From: Scilla litardierei
Taxonomy: Eukaryota; Streptophyta; Magnoliopsida; Asparagales; Asparagaceae
Reading direction: 5' to 3'
Length of the DNA stretch: 64,000 nucleotides
NCBI GenBank assembly: GCA_030789695.1
Contig: CM061136.1
Span: 136,040,448 to 136,104,447, forward strand
In this document: positions 42,861-55,522 of the stretch, piece after piece
Position numbering within the stretch: position 1 is the stretch's first letter
Layout: every line of letters begins with the position of its first letter
The notes under the pieces: model-generated
What the model saw: the letters and a program-made list of their open reading frames with translations, nothing else
The model's database searches: none
Told to the model about the DNA's origin: nothing
Program-made: the position numbers and the translations under genes

Positions 42861-45800
42861 CTACAAGGCCCACTCTTTATGGTATTTCATACCGCTTTTA
42901 CACATTAGTTTCTCCAAACGATCACGTACAAGGGCCTTTGTAAATGGATCAGCTAAATTCTCTTCAGACGAGACTCTGAGGATTTCTATGTCCTTCCTCT
43001 TCTCAATGTCACGTATCAAGTGATATTTTCGAAGAATGTGTCTGGATCTCTTGTGGAATCTGGGTTCTTTGACCAAGCTCAAAGTGGCATTGTTATCACA
43101 ATACAACGGTATTGGATCTATAACAGTAGGCACCACTCCTAGCTGGCTCACAAACTTCCTAATCCAGACAGCTTCCTTTGCTGCATCATTGGCCGCTATA
43201 TATTCGGCCTCCATAGGTGAATCAGCAACGGTATCTTGCTTTGAACTCCTCCAGCTCAATGCACATCCGTTGAGAGTGAAAATGTATCCTGAAATTGATT
43301 TGCTGTCATCTACGTCACTCTGAAAGCTGGAATCTGTGAAGCCCTCAATCTTGAGTTCTTCACTTCCATAAATCAAAACTAGATCTCGTGTTCTTCGCAA
43401 GTACTTGAGAATCGTCTTGACTGCTTTCCAGTGTTCTTCTCCATAGTTAGACTGATATCGACTTACTGCACCTAGTGCAAAAGCGACATCAGGTCTGGTA
43501 CATATCATGGAATACATGATCGATCCAACTACCGAAGCATATGTAATATTGCTCATGCGTTCTCTTTCCAAGTCAGTCTTTGGAGACATCTTCTTGGAAA
43601 GACTTATTCCGTGATTTGCGGGTATAAACCCACCTTTACTGTTTTCCATGTTAAACCATTTTAACGCAGTATCAATGTACCTAGATTGGGAGAGTCCTAG
43701 CATCCTTTTAGATCTATCTCTATAGATCTTCACACCTAGTATGTAGGATGCTTCTCCCAAATCTTTCATGGAGAAGTTAGTTGATAACCAATCCTTAACA
43801 GACTTCAACATTGGTATGTTGTTACCTATTAAGAGAATGTCATCAACATAAAGTACGAGGATGACTAAATTGTTTCCACTGGTTTTCTTATAAACGCATG
43901 GCTCATCTTCATTTTTAATAAAATCAAACTCTTTGACTGTATTATCAAATCGGATGTTCCAGCTCTTGGATGCCTGCTTCAATCCATAAATGGATCTATG
44001 CAGTCTACACGCTTTCCCTTTGCTCCTACTGACTTCGAAACCTTCCGGCTGAGACATGTAAATATGCTCTTCTAAATCACCATTTAGAAATGCAGTTTTT
44101 ACATCCATCTGCCAGATTTCGTAGTTGTGATAGGCAGCAATAGCGAGTACGATCCGGATGGATTTGTGCATGGCTACGGGCGAGAAAGTTTCGTCATAAT
44201 CTACACCTAGAATCTGACGATAACCTTTCGCAACAAGTCTAGCCTTGTACGTTTCTATTTTTCCATCTGCACCGATCTTCCTTTTGAAGATCCATTTACA
44301 GCCAATAGGAACACTTCCCTTGGGTACATTCTCTAAAGTCCAAACTTTATTAATGTGCATGGAATCTATCTCAGATTTCATTGCATCCAGCCATTTCTTA
44401 GAGTCTTTACTCTGAATGGCTTCTTGGAAGCTAATAGGATCATCTTCAACTAAGATGTTATCCTCAACTCCTCCATATACGAGAAATCCGTAGTATCTTT
44501 CTGGAGCTCGAGGAATCCTATTTGACTTCCTAATAATTGCTTCAGGAGCATTAGGCTCTGCCTCTCCCACTGGTTCCGCGATCTGTTCATGTGTTGATTC
44601 GGTCTCTAGACTTTCGTCCAGTTCTATTACCTCGCCATTAGACTCCTTCACAAGGAATTCCTTTTCAAGAAAGGTGGCGTGTTTGGACACAACAATCTTT
44701 TGTTGTTCCTGGTGATAGAAAATGTGTCCCGTCGAGTGACTAGGATACCCAATGAATCTACACATAACAGACCTATCCTCCAGTTTATCTGGATTAAGCT
44801 TCTTGACATACGCAGGACAACCCCATACCTTAATATGCTTAAGGTTTGGTTTCTTCCCGTTCCATATCTCATATGGTGTCATTGGCACGGATCTAGATGG
44901 AACTCTATTAAGGATATGGGTAGCAGTTTCTAGGGCATAGCCCCGAAGGGAGATAGGTAACTCAGAGTCACTCATCATTGATCGAACCATGTCTAACAAG
45001 GTACGATTCCTTCTCTCTGACACACCATTATGTTAAGGTGTGTAAGGAGGAGTGATCTGAGAGAGAATCCCATTCTCTTTTAGATGCGCAAGGAATTCAT
45101 GGCTCAAGTATTCTCCTCCTCGATCAGATCGAAGAATTTTAATACTTTTGCCCGTCTGTTTTTCAACTTCGTTATGATACTCTTTGAATCGCTCAAATGT
45201 ATCAGACTTGTGCTTCATCAAGAACACATGTCCGAACCTAGAGTGATCATCAGTAAATGTAACAAAGTATGAATAACCTCCTTTCGCTAACGTAGACATT
45301 GGTCCACATACATCAGAATGTACTAGACCCAAGAGTTCACTAACTCTTTCCCCTTGACCCGCAAAGGGAGTTTTAGCCATTTTACCTTTGAGACAAGACT
45401 CGCAAGTGTCGAACGACTCATAATTCGAGAGGTCAAGAGACCCCTCTTTATGCAACTTGCTAAGTCTTTTTTCTCCGATATGGCCTAGTCTACAATGCCA
45501 AAGGAAAGTTTCATTAAAACTAGATTCCTTACGTTTTCGTGTGTTAACACTTAACACAACGTCATTAGACAGAGTGTATACACCATTATTCATTGTTCCA
45601 AATCCCAGCAATTTATCATTAAAGAAAATGTTCATAACAGATTCATCAATGGTAAATTTATATCCGTCTTTGGCCAAAGCCGAAATGGAAATAACGTTGC
45701 ATAGGAAATTTGGTATATAATAACATTGTTTCAAAAACAATGTGGCACCGTTTGCCAAGGTGTGCGTTAGGTCTCCTACAGCTTTAGCAGCTACATTAGC

Positions 45801-46073
45801 TCCATTACCGACTTGAAGAACTATTTCGTCTTTTCTTAAGTTTCTAAATGTGCTCATACCTTGTAAAGAATTACAAATATGAGTACCCGCACCAGTATCC
45901 AATACCCATGCGTTAGAAGTTACAGAAAGGACTTTACTCTGTATAACTAATACCTTAGAAGTCGAGACATCAATATGTCCTTTCTTCTCTCCGTTAAGCC
46001 CAGAGTTTTCTAAGCAATCAATATTTAAACCAGTCAATTTATTATTCAGGATAAGATTCATATTCGATTTCAT
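42861..46073 (-). pseudogene. pol: Element H pol: protease, integrase, RT, RNase H
   Basis: The protease site WVLDTGAGTHIC is near 45900; the gag-pre-integrase region with zinc-binding HCRLGH and CESCLKGK spans about 45500-45380; the integrase core has HSDVCGP and ILRSDRGGEY; RT has MDVKTAFLNGDL (about 44100) and YVDDILLIG (about 43840); RNase H has FTDSSFQSD (about 43340) and MEAEYIAA; it ends at 42861-42863. A single TAA at 45033-45035 replaces the Gln that usually precedes HNG in the integrase motif, a C-to-T type change. Otherwise it reads through for 1068 codons with no frameshift. The start at 46073 is the first ATG of the frame; a gag domain is absent. Confidence 0.9.
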
Positions 46074-47359
46074 GCTGCAAAAGACATAGAATTAATTTAG
46101 TGTAATTCATGATAAAATAATATAGTTAATATGGTTTTTAATTAACTATGGTCTCCCACTATTTTACGATCATTCTCTGAAATGAACGAGTTTTAATATT
46201 TAAAATATAGTGAAAGAGGGATCCAATCATCCTGAACCTCACAACCTTGAGGAGACTCAACAAGTTGATTGGTTCCATGATTGGTAGACTAACTCTTAGT
46301 CAATCACATCACATGTGACTTCCTTTCGAATTTTACCCACAGTCACTTATGATCTTGAGGAGACTCAACAAATCATAATGACTGGTCTAGTCAGACCCTT
46401 GATTTCGTGTCCAGATTTAACTTAGATCGATGCTCGAGGAGACCCGACGTATCGATTTGGGTCAAGTCTAGACTACATCACATGTATGTTGGAGTTTGTT
46501 CCTTAAAGAAAAACATGTCATAGCTTGAGGAGACTCAACAACTATAATTGTCTTCTTTGAGTTACCAAGCTCCAAAATCAAGGAGGGATACGAATTAATC
46601 TTAATAAGATTTGTAACGCATTGACTAGATATAACCAAAACTAACACATTTTATTATTAGCAACTTTGCGGTACAAGCGGGCATGACCAGGGTTAGGGCC
46701 GGGCAGGATCACTTGCGCCCAGCAAAGCTGAGTCGATCCACAACACCTTCCCTAACTACCTAACCATACCATTCTCCATTGAAAGTGCTAATGATAAAAA
46801 TGTGTTATATTGATTTAATCTGGTTGTTATGATTTATTTAACTAGTTAATCCTATCAACTAGTTATAACCTATAATTCAAAATTATTAGGATGTGTTTCA
46901 TAACTTTTATTAGAACCCTATCAACTATAAGATTTTAATAAATCACATCAAAATTGTTTCAACAAACAAGGGACAATCCTAATCATTCATTAGGATGTGT
47001 TATTTAAAATATTGTGAACAACATTTTAAAACATAGCCAAAGCTAGTCATTTAAATTTAATCAAATTAGAGATTTAAATGAATTTTAATGGCTAACCCAA
47101 CAAGTCTTTCTTTTAGCAATTATCAAATAAAAGCAAAAGAAATATAAAGTCAGTAATTATCACATAATTAAAAAAGATCTAATCTTGGTTTTCAAAACAA
47201 TTTTCGAAAAATTCGAAAACCAACATATAATTAGTGCAAGACTAACTAGACGTTTTAATGCATAAAACCATCGCATAGTTAGAAAAAATGCATAGAAAAC
47301 TTTCAAGTTTTAATCACATGCATTTTATAAAAGCAGTATATAGATAGTCTATGTAGCCT
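46074..47359 (-). other. Region where element H gag should be: no ORF, four repeats of a short motif
   Basis: Between primer site and protease there is no gag frame. A motif gaggagactcaacaa recurs on the plus strand at about 46249, 46357, 46438 (as gaggagacccgacg) and 46527. The rest is AT-rich. Either gag was lost and replaced or the element is a non-autonomous derivative that kept pol. Confidence 0.6.
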
Positions 47360-47372
47360 GGCTCCGATACCA
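47360..47372 (-). promoter_or_regulatory. Primer binding site of element H (initiator tRNA-Met type)
   Basis: Reverse complement reads TGGTATCGGAGCC, one base from the usual TGGTATCAGAGCC, directly after the 5' LTR end. Confidence 0.88.
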
Positions 47373-47373
47373 A

Positions 47374-48741
47374 TGCTGGGTTTTATCTGATCCAATGGCT
47401 CTCTTTCGACTAGTGCATTGTCCGTCCTTCGCCCTACTTGAGAGCGAAGGCCGGACAACCTTGCACAAAATAACGCAGCGGAATCGGAAAAATAAAGAAA
47501 AAAATTTATATAAACATTTTATATAAACTAGCCCTATCTGCATAAAACCCAAGCCAAGAAAATGCTACTATCCCGGGGTTGGGTCCAGACCGACCCCTAA
47601 GGATACTACTATCTAATTAACTACTTTAGCTACTGCAATTAAAATAATGCACATTAATTAAAACTAAGGTTGAGAAAATTCAACATACTCGTAACGCTTG
47701 CCTTGCAGCAAAAGTGTTACCGAAGGCAATCAATTGCCCTTCCCGCATAAGCCGCTCCGATCCCAGCAACTTCTGGTCGCCGAGCCAACCACTTGCTCCA
47801 GAAAGTTTCACTTGAATGGATCCAACGCCTAGACTTCAGATCCGATCTGAGTTCCTCTGATGCCTTGCTAGGGCTCGACCGAAACAAAGAATGAGAACGA
47901 GAATTTTTAATTTAGCTTCCAGATCAATGCTTGTTCTTAATTTGAACTGCCTTGATCATCGGCTGGTGCAAGTTTCAATGAGGAGACCAGCCAACTATTT
48001 ATAGCGGGAGAGAGGAGCTCCTCAAATGAAATAGTCGATGTGGGACTAAATAATGGGAATGGAATGTTATAGTTCAAAACTATAAAGAGCCATAGATAAT
48101 TCGTTTCTCAAGCAAAACTTACATATCATATATGTAAATCAGAGTGCTCGAAGAGACGAACGCATAGGAAGAAACGACACCTCATTTGGACTTCGTTTGA
48201 CCCTTCAAACTAGAGATTGAAAATCTGATTTTCGAAACAATTGAAGAACTGCGATCTGAATCGCGTTCTCGGGAAAAACACCCCCCCCAGTGCCACGTGG
48301 CGCACACGGAGCGCGCCACGTGGCGCGCTCCTATTTGCCACGCCGCCCGCACGAATGCGGGCGGCATTTCTTTACCGCTGCGCCCGCAGAAGCGGGCGCA
48401 GCATGTGACGCGGGCCCCGCTGCGGGGCCCGCATGCCGCGTCAGCGCGCTGCCGCACGCTGACGTCAGCGCGCAGACGCGCGCAGACGTCAGCGGGCCCC
48501 GCGTCAGCACGCCAGCAAATGGGGGGTGGGGTTTTTCTCTCTGTCCTTTTACAAAAAGATCCATGTAATTCCACTAATTACAAAAGGACTCTTTTGAGCA
48601 TAACTTGCTCACTTGATCTCTGATTCAGGTGCGGTTTCTTCCTATGATCTTCTTAGAATGTCCACAACATTCCTAAGCATATAACGTCCCGTTAATTTAT
48701 TGTATCGTATACAAATGATCTGAGGGCACCATCCCTCAACA
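47374..48741 (-). repeat. 5' LTR of element H (1368 bp)
   Basis: Right LTR, followed on the plus strand by TSD gttcg (48742-48746). GC-rich hairpin block at 48280-48510, TATA at 47995-48004. Confidence 0.93.
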
Positions 48742-50655
48742 GTTCGGCATCGATCTTATACCAGGAGCTCAACCAATTTCAAAGGCGCCGTACCGTATGG
48801 CTCCTGCAGAATTAGAAGAGTTGAGGAAGCAGTTGGATGAGATACTACAGACTGGTTTCATTCATCCCAGCGTATCTCCCTGGGGTGCACCCGTCTTACT
48901 GGTAAAGAAGAAGGATGGATCGAGGAGAATGTGCATTGATTATCGGGAATTGAATCAGATCACAGTGAAGAACAAGTACCCGCTGCCCCGCATTGATGAT
49001 ATCTTCGATCAGCTTGGTGGATCGAGGGTATTTTCGAAGTTGGATCTTCGGAGCGGATACCATCAAGTTGGAGTCAAGTTGGAAGATGTGCTCAAGACCA
49101 CTTTTCGGACTAAGTATGGGCATTATGAGTTCGTTGTCATGCCGTTCGGTGTGACCAATGCTCCTGTTGTGTTCATGAATCTCATGAACCTTATCTTTTA
49201 CGACTTCCTTGACAAGTTCATGGTGATTTTCATAGACGATATCCTGGTGTACTCGAAGAGCTAGGAGGAGCATGCAGAACATCTGAAGATGGTGTTAGAG
49301 ACGCTCTGTCACCATAGACTATATGCCAAGTACAGAAAATGCGAATTCTGGCTAGATAGAATTGCATTTCTTGGGCATGTAGTATCGGGAGCTGGTATCT
49401 CAGTGGATCTGGAGAAGGTCAAAGCAGTCAGTGAATGGCCTACACCTCGATCGGCATCAGACATCAGGAGTTTCCTTGGATTGGCTGGATACTACCGCAG
49501 ATTTATCAAGGATTTCTCGAGGATAGCTGAGTCAATGACGAAATTGACGAGGAAGGATGTTAAGTTCAGTTGGACAGACTCTTGTGAGCAAGCTTTTTCT
49601 ACTTTGAAGGAGAGACTGACTACTGCACCAGTCTTAGTTATTCCGGACAGAAGCGGAGGCTTCGAGATTTTCTACGACGCATCAGGTAAGGGACTTGGAT
49701 GCGTTTTGCGCCAGCACAATCATGTGGTCGCATATGCTTCGCGAAAATTGAAAATCCATGAGAAGAATTATCCGACCCACGATTTGGAGTTAGTCGCTGT
49801 CATCTTTGCATTGAAGATCTGGCGACATTTCTTACTGAGTGAGAAAGTGAAAATTTTCACTGATCACAAAAGTTCGAAATATATATTCACTCAGAAGAGC
49901 TGAATATGAGACAGCGCAGATGGTTGGAATTGATGGCAGAATACGACATCAATCTTCAGTATCATCCAGGGAAGGTGAATGTCGTACCAGATGCCTTGAG
50001 TCGACTGCCCGAAGTGATGATTCTCACAACTCAGTGGAGATTGCAGCAGGATCTGCGAAGGATGGATGTTGAAGCTGTTCTACCAGGAGTCACATCGTCA
50101 TTGATGAACATGCAGATTCAATCGACGATCGTGGATCGAATCAAGGCTGCTCAAGATGGAGATGCTAAGTTAAAAAAGATCAGAGAACAAGTCGAAGCAG
50201 GACTTCGGACAGATTTTCTGATTCACGCGGATGGATCTTTAAGATATGGTAGCAGGATCTGCGTACCTGCAGGAGATATCAGAGAGGAGTTAATGAATGA
50301 GGCTCACAGTTTGCCTTATTCTATTCATCCTGGAGGTACTAAGATGTACAAGGATTTTCGTCAGAATTTCTGGTGGCATGGGATGAAGAGAAGTGTGGCA
50401 CGTAGCGTTGCCAAGTGTCTTGTGTGTCAGCAAGTGAAGGCTAAACATCATCGCACTGCTGGACTACTACAACCTCTGTCGATTCACGAGTGGAAGTGGC
50501 AGCACATCACGATGGACTTCGTGACTGGCTTACCTTGGAGCACCAAGCAGAATGACACAATCTGGGTCATCGTTGATCGATTGACCAAGTCCACGCACTT
50601 TATACCTTTCCGAGTTGGGCAATCTACGGAGATATTAGCAAGGAAGTATATGGAG

Positions 50656-50724
50656 GTAATGACCTAACTCATGCCTTTATAATTTCTTTCTGGTACAAGT
50701 CGTGATGTAAATTATGTCATGTAG
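50656..50724 (+). other. Putative integrase intron (intron 2), element G
   Basis: 69 bp, donor ATGGAG|GTAATG and acceptor CATGTAG|GAGATC, internal tgatgtaa. Same position and phase as D, E and F though most internal bases differ. Confidence 0.75.
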
Positions 50725-53556
50725 GAGATCGTGCGCTTGCATGGAGTCCCTGTAAGCATTATATCAGATCGTGATATACGATTCACATCCCAGTTCTGGA
50801 AAAGTCTACAGACCAATCTGGGTACCATTCTGAAATTCAGTACTGCGTATCACCCGCAGACGGATGGACAGTCAGAGCGTACCATACAGATCTTGGAGGA
50901 TATGTTGAGAGCCTGTATGTTGGATCTCAAGGGTTCATGGGAGGATCATTTGCACCTGGTGGAGTTTTCCTACAACAACAGCTATCAGGCGAGCATTGGC
51001 ATGGCGCCTTTTGCTGCTCTCTACGGGAGGAAGTGTCGATCGCCACTAAGTTGGGATGACGTAGGTGATAGAGAGCTCTTGGGGCCACAGTTGATAGTGG
51101 AAGCAGTTGATGTTGTTCGAGATATTAGAGATAAGATTCGGATTGCCCAGGACCGTTATAAACATTGGGCAGATGCTAAACGGCGTCCTCTGGAGTTTCA
51201 GTCGGGCGATCATGTGTTTCTGAAGATTTCACCAAATCGAGGAGTGATTCGATTTGGGAAGAGAGGCAAGCTTAGTCCGAGATATATTGGACCATTCGAT
51301 GTGCTACAGCGAGTTGGTGAAGTAGCATATCGCTTAGCTTTGCCACCGTCCTTGGAGGGAGTTCATGACGTCTTTCATGTATCCTAGCTCCGTCGTTATA
51401 TCAGCGACCCTTCTCATGTTGTGGACTACTCAGAGATTACAGTTCGACCAGATCTGACGTACAAACACCAACCAGTTGAGATCATAGATCGACGTCAGAA
51501 AGTCTTCAGGAACAGCACTATTGATCTAGTCAGAGTGATGTGACGTCGTGACTCGCCAGGAGAGTCCACCTGGGAGCGGGAAGATGAGATACGAGAGCCT
51601 TATCCATATTTGTTTTCTGCTCCTTAGTTGATGAGAATTCCGAGGACGGAATTTTTTCTAAGGTGGATAGAATGTAACGGCCAGTATTTTTAGACGTGTT
51701 TTCAATTTTCCGTACCGGTATTTTTCTTCCGTCATCGGGTTAACTTTTCGTCCGTACGAGTTGACGCGAGCGCGTCACTATTTTTGTTTTACCGTGTCGT
51801 CATTATTTACCATCAAGTTTAACTAAAATAATTTAATTTAATTACCCTGCTAATACGATTTACTAATTACAACTAAATTGTTTTACTAATTACCCTAATT
51901 CAATTATTTTACTATTCACGATTAATTTTACTAATCACTTTAATTAACTGACTAATTAAAATTTGTCGAACGTGTGACATTGACTAAGTACTTACTGTCG
52001 TTTGTTATGTCAAACCAACCCATGAAGGCAGATGCATCCTCCCTTAAAAACAAAAGAGGAGATTAGTCAGCAATGTGATTCATCCTCATTTTAAATCAAC
52101 ACACACGTTTTTTCGTTTAAACAAAACCGCACGTCTCTTCTTCCCCGTTAGTCTACAGATTTCATTAAACATCCATCATAATCATATTAATATGGGTTTG
52201 ACGAATGATAAAGTGTGTCCCCCATGTTCATCCTATTAAGCCATAAGCCAGACGTCTCCTCCACTGAAACCCATTCTGCAAACCCATTCACCCAAATCTT
52301 CATCAGCCTAAACAAACCCAATCAACCAATCCCCAAAATTGAATCAAGAAAACAGAGAACTTCAGATATGAAGTTTTGGGACACAGATTCAAACACACAA
52401 CAATCAGATCTAAAATTAAGATTTGAGATTCAAAATACCCAAACAAACCCAAAAGTCTGAAAGAAATTTCAAATTCTTCAAACACATCCCTCTTCCCTAC
52501 AAAGCAAACCCCTTCTTCCTCATCTTCTTCCTCCTTCCTCCTCCCATATGCCCCGCCGTCGGAACACCTGAGGAGCCGCCGGCCTGTAGCCGCCCCAACC
52601 GCCGGACCGACTGTCAGAGAGCCCCTGACCGCTGGCGCCCCTCCTCTCCTCGTCGCGCGGAGGTAAGCTCCCTTCCCTTTTCGTTTTTACGTGAGAAGCC
52701 CTCCCATTTCGTTGGTTGCCTGCAAGCTTTCAAAACAAAAAAAAGAAAAAAAAAGAACTGAGAACAGACGAGAGACAGAAGGAGAAAGACAGAGAGAAAG
52801 AGAGAGTATTAGAAAGACTTAGCCTATAAAAGAAAGAGATGGGAATTGAATGAATAAAGAAAAGGCATTCATGTGACAACATGGGAATGTATTAATGTGT
52901 AGAGAGAGAGTGGTACATGTTGTTTCAAAACGAATAATTATATGTTAGAAAGCCCTGCATTAGTGATATAATAAAAAAATGAATAGGGTCAGAGAGAATC
53001 AGTAAGTGAGTAATAGAATATAGGAGGTTGGAGCCTTGTTTTAATAAGTATGAAAGGGTGGCCGGTTGCAAAGAAAGAGGGAGAAAGAGACTATAGTAAT
53101 ATGATTATAACATGTTACCCCCTTGGTAAGAGTTAGTAGGTAAGAAATATAACTTGTTATCCTATTACCCATAGTCAACGATTAATGTATGTTAAGCCAT
53201 GAAACTGGATCAGTGAATTAATTAGATTAATTAATTCGTTAATTGTTAATGTTAGTTAGAGGTATTAATTTGAATGTTAATTTGATTTCACCATGTTACT
53301 AATTTCTAAAACAATGTTAGATTGATGAATATTAAATGAATGAGGCGTATCTTGTTAGTGTAACACAATATAGTCATCACCCTAGCCAGAGAGCCCAATA
53401 AAATTAGACAAACCCAATTTAGGGATTAAATCGGTAATTTGATTATCTCACAATAAATCTAATTCGGTAATTTCTTTAACCAAAACAGAGAACCGGAAGT
53501 ACCGACACGTAGTACCTGTTCAGACAAACCCACGACAACCAATACCACCGGAAACA

Positions 53557-53680
53557 GGCAAGTGATACTTGCCAGTAATTATTTAGGCCAATTTGTGTAG
53601 TCGCCTAAAAGAGACTAGGCGATGAAATGATAGTCGCCTAGACGTCCTTGCTAGATCTAGCTTGACAACGAAGCTAGATC
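53557..53680 (+). promoter_or_regulatory. Covarying leader hairpins, element G
   Basis: 53557-53573 GGCAAGT(gat)ACTTGCC; 53615-53641 CTAGGCGA/TCGCCTAG around tgaaatgatag; 53654-53680 GATCTAGCTT/AAGCTAGATC around GACAACG. Kept although flanking sequence is strongly diverged from A, D, E and F. Confidence 0.72.
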
Positions 53681-54240
53681 CGACACCTTTACCATGCTAT
53701 CTTTTCATGATGTCGTGTCATGTTTACTTTCAATTAACTGTACGCACTTTTAACTGCTCATTACATGTCATGTCATGCATCAAATTGTTCTATTGTGATT
53801 GTGTAGCACACGCTACAATAATTGTAACTATTGAGGCTAGGCACCTGCTTTGCGGGCACAACCCTATGCCAATAACACTTCATGGCTCGTGATCCAGAAG
53901 ATAGGCGCCAGTCCATATACACGTGGAGGGGTAGGGTTAAACGATCGCTTGAGCATAGAAGTGAGCCCGTACAGCCACTTCAGCCAAAAGACGGAAACTC
54001 TGTGCACAAAGTGATAAATCAGTGATTCGTGAATCGTGAAATAGTGAATTGTAGCTTTCTGCTACACCGTGCTTGATTATTATTATCTTGTTCATTTAAT
54101 TGTTGCACTCTTTTAATGTCATGCCATATCATCATGTTAGAACTGCTAGTTGCATTATTTTATTTGTATCCTTGCACAAAAGTCCTCCGCCCTCTTAGGA
54201 GACTTTTGCTGACATGTGTCCTTTTCTCTTTGGGTGTCAC

Positions 54241-54450
54241 ATGTCAGGCTTTGAGACAGAGCAGGTAGCAGAGGACGAGCAGTTCGTGGACGATGAGTTT
54301 GAGGTCTTTGCAGAGACCGAGTTCGAGGACACTGGTGACCAGTCCTACACTCATTTGGAGTCTCCCCTTAGTTGTTACTTTTCCTTAGTCGCTGTTAGGT
54401 TTTGGTGCGTAGCACCTATCTCTTTCAGTTTTATTTCGGCCATGCTTTAG
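54241..54450 (+). CDS. LTR-encoded acidic ORF, element G (stop lost, extended)
   Basis: From the ATG at 54241, codons 1-35 follow the pattern of A, E and F (14 acidic, no basic residues, ending FEDTGDQS). Codon 36 is TAC (54346-54348) where the others have TAG, so the frame runs on to 54450. An in-frame upstream ATG at 54214 also exists. The hairpin arms acatgtg/cacatgt enclose both starts. Confidence 0.5.
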   Translation: MSGFETEQVAEDEQFVDDEFEVFAETEFEDTGDQSYTHLESPLSCYFSLVAVRFWCVAPISFSFISAML

Positions 54451-54794
54451 GCTTATTGTTCAGACTTTTACTTTTGTGACTATTCTGTGATGTTGGAATA
54501 ATTGTTGGATGTTTTGTGTAACGACTGGTTTTCATGTATCTGGATTTATTATATTATAATATATGTTTTGGTGGATTTTCTTCTCATGTGTGGTTTTCGT
54601 CTCCGTAACTTTCATTTTCGATCGTTCCGTCGTGTTTTCTCGTTTCTTCCTTAGGATCGTCGATTTCGGAGTAAGTCATTCGTGACAGGCTTCATAACGG
54701 TCGTATCTTACTGTTAGATCAAGCCTAGGAGTCTTAGGAATCGATCCCGGAGCTCCGCGCTCCGTATCGGAACTTTTGGTGCACGTTAGCCGGT

Positions 54795-55202
54795 ATGAGA
54801 AGGGGCACCGACCGACTAGATGACGATCCAGTCGGTCGGCAATCCTTCTTGGACCGACTAGTTGGCTTTCTAAATTATTCAGAAGTTACTGTTTATCTTT
54901 AGTCGGTCTAAGAACGTTGGTTGGCCGACTAGGTTGCAAACTAGTCGATCAGCAATGCTTCTTTAACCGACTAACTCTTCAACTTAATTTTAGTATCAAA
55001 ACTGTTCACTCTTAGTCGGTCTAAGAACGTTCATCGACCGACTAGATGTTAAACTAGTCGGTCAGTATTTGTTCATGGACCGACTAAATCTAAATCCTAT
55101 TTTCGTTCAGAAGTTACTGTTTACACTTAGTCGGTCTGCGTTGGTCGACCGACCGACTAGTTGCCAAACTAGTCGGTCAGTGGTTGCTCTTTGACCGACT
55201 AA
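54795..55202 (+). promoter_or_regulatory. DRE-like palindrome array, element F 5' LTR
   Basis: Four units; the last has a doubled GACCGACCGACTAG. The array ends about 45 bp before TATTTATA at 55246. Same arrangement as A, D and E. Confidence 0.75.
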
Positions 55203-55522
55203 TCTGTGTTAAAACCCTAATTTCTGGGCAGCCGCCAGCCCATCCTATTTATACCCCTCCCAAACGTTTTCTTCTTCCTCCACTCTACCCAAAACCCTAG
55301 TTTCTCCCCCATTGAGCCCCCTTCCACCTCCAACCCTTATTCCTTCATTCCAAGCCCTAACTTCATCATCTAAACCCTCCATCAACTCATTCTACCTCTC
55401 ATCTTCCCCGAAATCTCACCAAATCCCCAAAATCCCCCAAAAACCCTAACTCTCCAAACTTCTCCATTTGTTTCCAGATCTGGTCCTAGGGTTCTCCGGA
55501 GTGTTTCTTCCGCCTCCTCTCG

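Larger units (their letters stand above)
40375..48741 (-). mobile_element. Element H: Ty1/copia element, minus strand (8367 bp), without recognisable gag
   Basis: LTRs 40375-41744 and 47374-48741 (plus strand TGCTGGGTTTTATCTG to cttaaca/ctcaaca), TSD gttcg. The primer site follows the right-hand LTR on the minus strand. Protease, integrase, RT and RNase H are present in copia order, one stop at 45033. The RT (YVDDILLIGN, TRPDVAFALG) suggests the Tork/TAR side of copia, with low certainty. LTRs differ by roughly 3%, plus a 23-bp difference and a poly-C length change. Confidence 0.9.
39859..51627 (+). pseudogene. pol: Element G pol, split by element H
   Basis: First part 39859-40374 carries protease (LFDSGAS near 39897); the second part from 48747 carries RT (FIDDIL near 49230), RNase H, integrase (zinc finger near 50330-50430, DFVTGLP near 50517, SDRD near 50770), GPF module and chromodomain-like tail to TAG 51625-51627. 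The pieces join in frame at the TSD gttcg. Intron 2 is at 50656-50724, and the exon after it is 903 nt as in D and F. Lesions: TAG 40122 (TGG in paralogues), TAG 49262 (GAG), a missing base near 49898, TAG 51385 (CAG), TGA 51541 (CGA or CGG). Confidence 0.88.
39505..54516 (+). mobile_element. Element G: Tekay-like chromovirus, outermost element, interrupted by H and F
   Basis: Pieces are 39505-40374 (gag end, protease), 48747-51672 (rest of pol) and 51673-54516 (3' LTR up to the F insertion). The 5' part lies left of E, outside the window. TSD gttcg (40370-40374 and 48742-48746) marks H. It is the most diverged of the Tekay-like copies, and its LTR lacks the DRE-like array. Confidence 0.88.
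51673..54516 (+). repeat. 3' LTR of element G, interrupted near its end by F
   Basis: Begins TGTAACGGCC after purine-rich aaggtggatagaa. The last part of this LTR should follow F outside the window. U3 lacks the DRE-like array and is instead AT-rich with scattered homopurine stretches (52738-52812). A GTAAGC donor-like site is at about 52671. The leader keeps the hairpins and the 35-codon ORF region. Confidence 0.8.
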
